Source: an uncultured Desulfohalobiaceae bacterium (lineage in GTDB: Bacteria; Desulfobacterota; Desulfovibrionia; Desulfovibrionales; Desulfonatronovibrionaceae). Taken from it: DNA of 5,293 nucleotides. The stretch covers positions 1 to 5,293 of the forward strand of contig CAJXJU010000118.1 of NCBI GenBank assembly GCA_913055195.1. Direction: 5' to 3'. The first letter of the stretch is position 1, and each line of letters begins with the position of its first letter. Positions 1-5,293 of this stretch are shown in pieces. The position numbers and the translations under genes are program-made. Under the pieces are notes generated by a model. It saw only the letters and a list, made by a program, of their open reading frames with translations, had not been told where the DNA came from and ran no database searches.

Positions 1-24
1 TGGAATATTTTCTCAATCCTATTT

Positions 25-30
25 TATAAT
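25..30 (+). promoter_or_regulatory. Possible -10 box upstream of the YHS gene
   Basis: A perfect TATAAT lies at 25-30. The bases 18 upstream (TGGAAT, starting at base 1) match a sigma-70 -35 box at only three of six positions. If used, it would give a 5' leader of roughly 145 bases before the ATG at 183. The whole leader is extremely AT-rich (about 21% G+C over 1-180 by hand count), so a chance match is a real possibility. No better promoter was seen between 31 and 182. Confidence 0.25.
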
Positions 31-168
31 TTACTGAAAAAATTAAACATTTTTTAACTCAGAAAATTGAGTCTGGCAAGATTAATAACTCAACATTAAC
101 TTAAACTAAAACTTTAAAAATAATAAAAATTCGTAATCAATTTAACCAATTAACCAAATACAAAAATA

Positions 169-177
169 AAGGAAGGG
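169..177 (+). promoter_or_regulatory. Ribosome binding site of the YHS gene
   Basis: The purine run AAGGAAGGG ends 5 bases before the ATG at 183. It is a strong Shine-Dalgarno match and supports that start over any later one. Confidence 0.8.
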
Positions 178-182
178 AAAAA

Positions 183-440
183 ATGTTTAAACTATTAATT
201 TTTATTGTAGCTGGTTATTTTCTTTATAAACTTCTCACCAATGACAGAAAGAAAAAAAGGGAAATGCAGGAAAAGAAAAAAGAAAATCTGGCCGCCAGTG
301 GTGAAATGGTCAGGGATCCGATTTGCGGGACTTATGTACCCAAAAATGGAGATATTCGGGTCAGGCAAGGTGATCAGGTTTATTGTTTTTGCAGCTTTGA
401 ATGCAGAGATAAATTTTTAAAACAACTTGAGCAAGATTAA
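183..440 (+). CDS. Membrane-anchored YHS/TRASH-type metal-binding protein
   Basis: This is a complete 85-residue protein. Residues 1-18 form a hydrophobic segment suited to a single N-terminal membrane anchor. A highly charged Lys/Glu/Arg linker follows (about 20-35), then a small C-terminal domain (about 41-82). That domain has the YHS pattern: DPICG with Cys48, then YCFCSFEC with Cys68, Cys70 and Cys74, followed by a Phe-containing helix. YHS and TRASH domains are small Cys-based metal-binding modules found in metal-handling proteins. Here the positively charged linker suggests the domain faces the cytoplasm. The metal and partner cannot be read from the sequence. The start is backed by a strong Shine-Dalgarno run, and a terminator 25 bases after the stop suggests a single-gene transcript. 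Membership of the YHS-like group is fairly secure; the cellular role is unknown. Confidence 0.85.
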   Translation: MFKLLIFIVAGYFLYKLLTNDRKKKREMQEKKKENLAASGEMVRDPICGTYVPKNGDIRVRQGDQVYCFCSFECRDKFLKQLEQD

Positions 441-464
441 CCAATAATTTGTTCCTGGGCGCTT

Positions 465-492
465 AAAAAGCGGCTTAACTGGCCGCTTTTTT
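465..492 (+). terminator. Rho-independent terminator after the YHS gene
   Basis: A perfect GC stem, GCGGC (470-474) with GCCGC (482-486), encloses a 7-base loop. It is extended by five A:T pairs (465-469 with 487-491) and ends in a run of six T. It lies 25 bases past the stop codon at 440. Because the A run is matched by the T run, it could also act on transcripts from the opposite strand. Confidence 0.93.
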
Positions 493-595
493 AATATATA
501 CTATTGTCTCATAATGTTAATTATGTAAACTTTTATAAATATCAAATCATCTGCCCTTTTACCTGACATGACCGTCAACATCCTTAGTCGCCTGC

Positions 596-627
596 CTTCC
601 TGTCTTCCTATCTTCTCATCTTCCTCA
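596..627. repeat. Four-unit 8-base pyrimidine-rich tandem repeat
   Basis: Four consecutive octamers lie in register: CTTCCTGT (596-603), CTTCCTAT (604-611), CTTCTCAT (612-619) and CTTCCTCA (620-627). Three units share an exact CTTCCT core, and the third has CTTCTC. The strand is almost all pyrimidine. It sits in the untranslated space about 117 bases before the TPR start. Its function is unknown; slippage-prone short tandem repeats of this kind can alter promoter or leader spacing. Confidence 0.7.
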
Positions 628-732
628 AAAGGCAGTTACCGGTCTCTGGACAGAACTATCTTCCTTTATTAACTGATCTGACAGGTTTGACATCTCATGA
701 CAGAAATACCTCCGTTGACAAAAAAACAGCCT

Positions 733-737
733 GGAGA
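733..737 (+). promoter_or_regulatory. Ribosome binding site fixing the TPR start at 744
   Basis: GGAGA at 733-737 is 6 bases from the ATG at 744, a normal Shine-Dalgarno distance. The alternative TTG at 687 has nothing comparable at the right distance. This site, together with the signal peptide that begins at 744, decides the start. Confidence 0.8.
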
Positions 738-743
738 AACAAG

Positions 744-2753
744 ATGGCAAAAAAATTTTATCTGGCTTTGACCATATCTTTATTGCCGGTGATATGCTGG
801 GCAGCGAAAAAAAGAAGTATGCCTTATGATCAATGGCTTTTACACTTCAAAGCCTATGACGCGTATGTTCGTTATCTACAAACCAAAAACCCGACGCCTG
901 AATCCATAATTAGCCAGGCCAGACTCTTACTTACCCTGAACAAACCGAGTTCCTCATTAGACATTTTAAAACAATTTGAAACATTACCAGGATTTGAGGG
1001 TCAAAGACTATGGCTCATAGGTAAGGCTTATCGGATGTTGGGTAAGTATGACCAGGCAATATCCAGCTTTGTAGCGGCTGCCAGATATTTTTCAAAGGCA
1101 AAGTTAAAAGCTCTATTTTCCCGGGAAAAGGAGCTGGACAGACTATGGCAGGATGTATGTACTCTCTGGTTCTGGCAAACTTTGTCATCTCAAAAAAAAG
1201 AGCGTACAAATTTGACCCTGGCTGTGCAGGTGGCCAGAAAGGTCTGGCCTGACCAGGTGTTGTGGAATAACTTTGCAACCATCCTGTCAACTGATGAAAA
1301 TTGGGCCTATTATCTGGATGAACATATCCCCCTTCTTGTGGCCAAGGCTCTGTCTGCCCAGAGTATTAAAAATTGGTCTTTAAGCTCCAGCCATTTAAAC
1401 AAAATAACTAACTTAGCAAAAGGTGCAGGTAAAATTAAAGATTTCTGGATTGGACTCGAACAGTTAATCCATAAATCTAAATCTGGCAGTTCTCTGGTTG
1501 AAATAGATCTGCAAGCTGAAAAAGCTTCTGCCTTTTTTGAAGTTTATGGTTTCAGATTGAAAAAAATAATCCCCAATTACTGGTTTGTTCCAGATATTGA
1601 TCTCCCCTCCTGGAAAAATTTTCTGGATCAATTAAAAAACGTATCTCCGGAAGCAGCATTAAAACTCATTAAAAATGAGCTTTCGTCCTCCCTTTTATCC
1701 ACCAGAATTAAATCAACTCTGAAAATCCTTTTATTTATCTATCAAGTTCAAACAGACAGGTTTGACCAGGCTCTACAAACCTGGGCTACTCTGGAAAATT
1801 ATAAGGATATTCCCTTAAGCCTTGCCCTGGCAGCAAGTTTGCTGACCAAAAGCGACCATCCCCTTCTCCCCTATTCTGCTTCCTTTTACCCTATTGCCAG
1901 GGATCTCCTGCAGGCAGCAGGTCTTGGTTCCACTTCCCATCAGGCAGCTAACTTCTGGTTTAAAACTGAAGGAAAGGATATTAATGCTCTTTCAACTGCT
2001 TATCCTTTAGATCATCTATTAAGTTACCTGTCATGGAAAAACCAGTTAGAAACACGAAAAAGTTATGTGGCAGCCAGGCATCTGGCCTTTTTGTTCCCCA
2101 AAACACCTGCTGGCCAGAGTGGATTTTTATTTCTGGCTCGTGCTGCTTATAAAAACGGATACAAAACCCTTGCCTGGAAATATTTGCAAAATATCCAGGA
2201 AGAACTTCTGGATTCTACCAAACAACTTGATCTCATTGAGGCCAAGGCGGGTATTTTAATGGATTTAGGCCAAACTCAGGAATCCCTAAAGACATATACT
2301 TTACTCTTAAGCAAAGCACCAAAGAGATTGCCGGCAGAAAAAAGATTAAAACTGGCCTTGCTTGCCCAGCAAAGCAATAAATGGGAACTGGCGGAAAATA
2401 TTTTGACCAATCTATGGCAGGAAAGAAAAGACCTCTCCCCTGCCCTGCAGGCGGAAATCCTGTTCTGGCTGGGAGAAGGATCTCAATATCAGGACAAAAC
2501 AGACCAGGCCCTGGATTACTATCTGCAACTTGCGTGGCAGTTTCCTGAAGAAAATATCTGGGCCATCACTGCCATGTACCGTGCTGGACAAATTTATGAA
2601 CAAAAAGGAATGCTGGAAGCTGCTAAAAATCTGTATCAAGCAGTTTTGAAAAAAGCTGAACGCAAGTCCCAAAAAAAAGCAGCCAAACAAAGACTTACTT
2701 CTATTGAAGCCAGAGAAAAGAGGCAAATTATAGACAGTGGGGTAATGTTTTAA
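744..2753 (+). CDS. Exported TPR-repeat protein
   Basis: This is a 669-residue protein counted from the ATG at 744. Residues 1-20 look like a Sec signal peptide: Lys3-Lys4, a hydrophobic core at about 5-17, and a probable cleavage after Cys-Trp-Ala20. The Cys at 18 lies in PVIC, which lacks the small residue a lipobox needs just before Cys, so I do not call it a lipoprotein. The body is almost entirely helical with tetratricopeptide-like units, clearest at about 89-122 (LGKYDQAISSF), 499-531 (DLGQTQESLKTY), 570-603 (KTDQALDYYLQL) and 610-643 (EQKGMLEAAKNLYQAVL). The middle, about 230-420, is less regular. The C-terminal 30 residues are strongly basic. TPR arrays are protein-binding scaffolds, and a periplasmic or envelope assembly role is likely, but no catalytic motif or specific family is recognisable. 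A longer form from TTG 687 is possible but would hide the signal peptide. Confidence 0.85.
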   Translation: MAKKFYLALTISLLPVICWAAKKRSMPYDQWLLHFKAYDAYVRYLQTKNPTPESIISQARLLLTLNKPSSSLDILKQFETLPGFEGQRLWLIGKAYRMLGKYDQAISSFVAAARYFSKAKLKALFSREKELDRLWQDVCTLWFWQTLSSQKKERTNLTLAVQVARKVWPDQVLWNNFATILSTDENWAYYLDEHIPLLVAKALSAQSIKNWSLSSSHLNKITNLAKGAGKIKDFWIGLEQLIHKSKSGSSLVEIDLQAEKASAFFEVYGFRLKKIIPNYWFVPDIDLPSWKNFLDQLKNVSPEAALKLIKNELSSSLLSTRIKSTLKILLFIYQVQTDRFDQALQTWATLENYKDIPLSLALAASLLTKSDHPLLPYSASFYPIARDLLQAAGLGSTSHQAANFWFKTEGKDINALSTAYPLDHLLSYLSWKNQLETRKSYVAARHLAFLFPKTPAGQSGFLFLARAAYKNGYKTLAWKYLQNIQEELLDSTKQLDLIEAKAGILMDLGQTQESLKTYTLLLSKAPKRLPAEKRLKLALLAQQSNKWELAENILTNLWQERKDLSPALQAEILFWLGEGSQYQDKTDQALDYYLQLAWQFPEENIWAITAMYRAGQIYEQKGMLEAAKNLYQAVLKKAERKSQKKAAKQRLTSIEAREKRQIIDSGVMF

Positions 2754-2768
2754 TTTTGCACGGATTCA

Positions 2769-2792
2769 GGATATCACTCATTTGTGATATCC
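2769..2792. terminator. Hairpin between the convergent TPR and AIPR genes
   Basis: A perfect 9-bp inverted repeat, GGATATCAC (2769-2777) and GTGATATCC (2784-2792), has a 6-base loop. It starts 15 bases after the TPR stop and overlaps the last codons and stop of the AIPR gene (stop at 2774-2776). It could end transcription in both directions. However, the stem is AT-rich and no T run follows directly: on the plus strand the nearest is TTTTT about 10 bases further on. Terminator function is therefore tentative. Confidence 0.4.
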
Positions 2793-4465
2793 ATGTTGTT
2801 CAATTTTTCTATCAGGTCACCGCGGCGGAAAGTCGCTGAAAGTTGTTGCAATGAAATTTCATTTTGCCCATAAAGTTGTTTCAGAGCTTTATCTACATCT
2901 TTCACTGATGCTGAAAAATAGAGCTCTCCCTTTTTATCAATTAGGCTCGTAGCATCATTAAAATACTTATGGTTAAGCGATTCAAGAGGAATAGCAAGGT
3001 CTTTCAGCAGGCGACGGCCCATCTGCATAGCAATAAAACATGAACCATATCGAACAAAAACCGGATCATTCGTATGAGGGCGGCGGCGATGATTTTCTGC
3101 AATTCGATAAAGTAATACAGCAGTAATTACCTGTGTGCCTGTTAAATTATCTGTAAAAATAATATGATATAGTTTCCCAAAATGTTCTCTGGCAAAAAAT
3201 TTAGCTTGATGGGGACGCTTACGCCAGACAGCCAGAACAGCTTCTGCAGCTACTCCTGAAGTTATATCCCTGGATTTGATACCCTGACTGCTTCGCTTGC
3301 GACGATAAGTGTATCCAAGCTGGCTGATATCCATTTCCAGCCGTTGTTGGAGTTCATCGTTTGCTCGAAGATCGCGCAGATCAACAGGATTCTGACTGTT
3401 GGTTGCAAGTGTGATTTGTCGTACAAGATCTTCATTGTCACTGGGAAGCTGGTAGAGGCGCAAAAGAACGTATGCTGGCGGATTGTCATCTAATAAAGGA
3501 TATTGTTGTAATGTTTTATAAATGGTCATACAGGTCTGTCCGCCATTAATAATCTGCAGATTTTCGATCCGTACCTGATAATCGCCACTCTGCAATGCAT
3601 TATACGCGAATTTATCGCAGGTTAAAGTGATGCCATTGTTATAAAAATAGAAATTGCCGCGTTCAGGACTGAGTAATGTCTCCCTGATCGCTTTATTCAC
3701 ACGGTTGCCTTGCAACCCCAGATAACGACGGATGTTTCGTTCCAGGAGGCGTTCCCCGTGGCGCTCGATCAGGGCTGCAACCTCCCTGACTGATATTCTA
3801 CCTACAAGAACACGGCTGAAATCCATGTCCTCAACAATAGCCTTGCCTGTCAGTTGTAGAGTGTCATTGACTGGTTTTGCAGCCTGAAGTATCGTCACCA
3901 GGCGATCATGATTAACATGCTCCCATGTAACCTGGTTATTAAAACTTTCTTGAACCTGCTTGATAATCCCTTCTGCTGCCTGGTTCCATTTTTGCCCATT
4001 ATTACAGGCAAATGCGCGTACCTGGGGGATATAACCGTCTCGAATAAGGCTCCTGGCTTCTTCAACTTTTATTTGTAAACGCTCATTGATTTGTTGGAGC
4101 TTAGCTGCAGGATCAAAAATACACCTGATCGCATTTACCAGGGTTAATATTCCAGATTCAGGAAAGTGTGCATTACCCTCAAGATTTTTTTTGTATTTGG
4201 CCTGAAATAAACTGATGGTAAATTCGTTATCGTGTTCTTCAGAAATGTGCATGGCATCTATACCAAAATCTCCCCCTCCTTCGGTCAGGCAGTCAAACGC
4301 TTCGTCATCTTCCAGGTCGAGCATGGTCTTAACGCAGAGAAAAACAAAGGCAAGAGATTTTAGCCTGTCATCATCTGTGATATGCAACTCATCAGCGGCT
4401 TGCTGTCTAATCTCCTCACATACAGATATAAGGCGCTGATCAATAATGGATGCATTGATATTCAC
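2774..4465 (-). CDS. AIPR-family protein with PD-(D/E)XK-like nuclease domain
   Basis: This is an intact 563-residue protein. The N-terminal part (about 30-160) carries a restriction-endonuclease-like signature: a Gly-rich loop with Asp70 in GGGDFGIDA, then Gln88-Ala-Lys90 in LFQAKYKK, matching the D...QxK form of the PD-(D/E)XK core. The central part has the marks of the AIPR (abortive infection phage resistance) family: FYFYNNGIT (272-280), IINGGQT (305-311) and ATNSQNPVDLRDLRAND (354-370). AIPR proteins occur in phage-defence and restriction gene clusters; nuclease action on DNA is an inference here. The start is GTG at 4465, supported by AGGAGA at 4472-4477. It is the last gene of the minus-strand defence block, about 22 bases after a damaged methyltransferase gene, and ends head-on with the TPR gene. 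No frame break or missing motif was seen, so it is probably functional. Confidence 0.88.
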   Translation of the reverse strand: MNINASIIDQRLISVCEEIRQQAADELHITDDDRLKSLAFVFLCVKTMLDLEDDEAFDCLTEGGGDFGIDAMHISEEHDNEFTISLFQAKYKKNLEGNAHFPESGILTLVNAIRCIFDPAAKLQQINERLQIKVEEARSLIRDGYIPQVRAFACNNGQKWNQAAEGIIKQVQESFNNQVTWEHVNHDRLVTILQAAKPVNDTLQLTGKAIVEDMDFSRVLVGRISVREVAALIERHGERLLERNIRRYLGLQGNRVNKAIRETLLSPERGNFYFYNNGITLTCDKFAYNALQSGDYQVRIENLQIINGGQTCMTIYKTLQQYPLLDDNPPAYVLLRLYQLPSDNEDLVRQITLATNSQNPVDLRDLRANDELQQRLEMDISQLGYTYRRKRSSQGIKSRDITSGVAAEAVLAVWRKRPHQAKFFAREHFGKLYHIIFTDNLTGTQVITAVLLYRIAENHRRRPHTNDPVFVRYGSCFIAMQMGRRLLKDLAIPLESLNHKYFNDATSLIDKKGELYFSASVKDVDKALKQLYGQNEISLQQLSATFRRGDLIEKLNNMDITNE

Positions 4466-4471
4466 TTCTTA

Positions 4472-4477
4472 TCTCCT
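4472..4477 (-). promoter_or_regulatory. Ribosome binding site supporting the AIPR GTG start
   Basis: Read on the minus strand this is AGGAGA, 6 bases before the GTG at 4465. It supports the rare start codon and shows the gene can be translated on its own, without coupling to the broken gene upstream. Confidence 0.8.
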
Positions 4478-4487
4478 ATTAATTAAC

Positions 4488-4873
4488 TTACTCATCCTTT
4501 TTCATCTTTTTCCGTGCAGCGCGTTTTTCAGCTACGGCACGCCAGGCAGAGCGCAGGCATTTTTAATTTCTTCCTCTTCTGCCAGAAAACGGGCAAAAAG
4601 CATCCTGTGCCAGTGCTCGTAAGCTACTTCTTCAACAAGACGCTCAATGCTCTGTGTTGCAGTTTCAGGATCGCGGCGATCACCAGGCTGCCGGCCATGA
4701 ATACGTAATTTGCGGCGCAGCTTTCGCTGATCTTCAGAAAGATATTCAAAAGGTCTGGCTTCACCAACTCCAGGCTGTTCCAGTGCAGCTCTGGCTCCTT
4801 GCTCCGCGACCTCGCGGGCTTCCTTAATGGCGCGCTCAAGCTTGTTTCTCAATATTTTTTCCAATACCTGCAT
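4488..4873 (-). pseudogene. Remnant of an Eco57I/DISARM-like adenine methyltransferase
   Basis: The ATG at 4873 opens a 113-codon frame ending at TAG 4532. About its first 98 residues match the N-terminus of large Eco57I-type DNA methyltransferases of the DISARM/BREX kind, from memory of that family: AREVAEQGARAALE (about 19-32), the LSEDQRKLRRKLR helix, GDRRDPETA, and the hallmark VEEVAYEHWHRMLFARFLAE. Full family members are around a thousand residues and carry the SAM-binding and NPPY motifs later; none of that is present. After FLAE the frame runs into an unrelated stop. In the -1 frame (4562 to TAA at 4488) lies a protein-like basic tail with SAWRAVAEKRAARKK. One extra A in the A5 run at 4560-4564 would join the two. 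The best reading is a large internal deletion plus a frameshift; a fusion with another gene's end is the alternative. It overlaps the preceding gene by one base (TAATG). It cannot methylate DNA as it stands. Confidence 0.72.
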
Positions 4874-5293
4874 TATTCTTCTATCTCATTAATAATTTTT
4901 TTTATTCCAGCAATCAAAGCAGCAAAACTTCTGGAGCGGTTATTTGTTAGATCAAGATGAGGTCCAATTGCCCTGGAGCCAGCGATTTTTTGATATTTTT
5001 TTTGAGTTAAGCGAACCAACTCGCCAGCAGGATTGGAAAGTTTATCCGGATCACGATATTGTCTTTTGTTTTGCATTCTAGATATGCCACTTAGACCGAG
5101 CCCCTTTTCTACTGCACATAAATCTCCCAGATAAAACTTTCCAGTTCACGACAGGCAATACGCACCAGTGCATCTGGTTTGCCTGCTCGTCTGCATTTGG
5201 TTAATAGTTTGTGCTTTAGCTCAACACAATCGCCAGCATCCTGATCGCATATAATCAGAAAGCGAGTATTTGGCATTTGCCAGCCTTTGAGAC
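4873..5293 (-). pseudogene. Frameshifted DUF4276 (TOPRIM-like) gene, 5' end outside window
   Basis: Two adjacent frames together read as one DUF4276-family protein. The first (5291 down to the TAG at 5109) gives GWQMPNTRF, the acidic motif DQDAGDC, then GKPDALVRIACRELESF. The second, starting near 5133, gives YLGDLCAVEKGLG, then QNKRQYRDPDKLSNPAGEL, SRAIGPHLDL and NRSRSFAALIAGI, ending at TAA 4873-4875. Family members have ELESWYLGD uninterrupted, so the break falls at the T run 5133-5136 (minus strand). One missing base turns ESF-YLGD out of frame, and the first frame then stops 8 codons later. The DxD-type motif is consistent with a TOPRIM-like metal-binding fold, and such proteins are often paired with an AAA ATPase gene; that would lie beyond the right edge. 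About 138 codons are visible, and perhaps 70-80 N-terminal ones are missing. An ATG at 5076 could start a 67-residue fragment, but it lacks the acidic motif. Confidence 0.8.

Larger units (their letters stand above)
493..743. other. Intergenic region between YHS and TPR genes
   Basis: No convincing open frame or RNA gene was seen. It starts AT-rich (493-548), then becomes pyrimidine-rich, including the octamer tandem repeat at 596-627. TTGACA occurs at 687-692 and again at 715-720, but neither has a -10 box at proper spacing, so I could not place the promoter of the TPR gene. A frame open from a TTG at 687 runs into the TPR gene. Its 19 extra residues are charged and polar and would bury the signal peptide, so I treat 687-743 as untranslated. 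Confidence 0.6.

Noticed and set aside
57..93. ACTCA / TGAGT / ACTCAA inverted repeats in the leader
   Set aside because: Arms of only 5-6 bases in very AT-rich sequence. They are too short and too easily formed by chance to call an operator or riboswitch.
142..157. Perfect tandem duplication TTAACCAA x2 before the YHS gene, with a third copy at 437-444
   Set aside because: The surrounding DNA is about 21% G+C, so short AT-rich octamers recur easily. The third copy overlaps the stop codon, and no dyad or promoter alignment supports an operator.
687..720. Two TTGACA hexamers as -35 boxes for the TPR gene
   Set aside because: No -10-like sequence occurs 16-18 bases downstream of either. The second would start transcription inside the coding region.
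687..743. TTG-initiated 19-residue N-terminal extension of the TPR protein
   Set aside because: It would place a charged, polar stretch before the signal peptide and has no well-placed Shine-Dalgarno, whereas the ATG at 744 has GGAGA at 6 bases.
4555..4566. Programmed -1 frameshift joining the methyltransferase fragment to its tail
   Set aside because: The A5 run does not form a canonical X-XXY-YYZ slippery heptamer in the zero frame (T-AAA-AAT), and the joined product would still lack all catalytic motifs.
4873..5076. A stand-alone 67-residue gene starting at ATG 5076
   Set aside because: Nineteen further in-frame codons upstream (from 5133) continue the DUF4276 match, and the remainder is in the neighbouring frame, so this is the 3' half of a broken gene.

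Overview
The window has two halves. The left half (1-2753) holds two plus-strand genes. The right half (2774-5293) is a minus-strand gene block made of phage-defence or restriction-type families. The organism looks like a moderately AT-rich Gram-negative bacterium. A sulfate-reducing member of the Desulfobacterota (Deltaproteobacteria) would fit the small membrane-anchored YHS protein and the style of the large exported TPR protein. This is a low-confidence guess from protein style, not from a marker gene.

Layout: an AT-rich leader (about 21% G+C by hand count over 1-180) precedes an 85-residue membrane-anchored YHS/TRASH-type metal-binding protein (183-440). A textbook intrinsic terminator closes it (465-492). 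The roughly 250 bases up to 743 carry no gene but contain a pyrimidine-rich tandem repeat of four 8-base units (596-627). A secreted TPR-repeat protein follows; its best start is the ATG at 744 and it ends at 2753.

On the minus strand, read from the right edge, three defence-type genes run in one direction. The first is a DUF4276 (TOPRIM-like) gene that enters from outside the window and is broken by a one-base frameshift at about 5133-5136. The second is the N-terminus of an Eco57I/DISARM-like adenine methyltransferase that stops after about 100 recognisable residues; it is followed in another frame by a short basic tail. The third is an intact 563-residue AIPR-family protein with an N-terminal PD-(D/E)XK-like nuclease motif. 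Its end converges on the TPR gene with a 20-base gap.

The three genes are tightly packed: a 1-base stop/start overlap, then a gap of about 22 bases. They were therefore probably one operon. Two of the three are damaged, so the block is best read as a decaying defence island in which the terminal AIPR gene still looks functional. Both lesions can be explained by loss of one base in a short homopolymer, so sequencing error must be excluded before the decay is believed. I found no tRNA, rRNA, CRISPR array, insertion sequence or attachment site.
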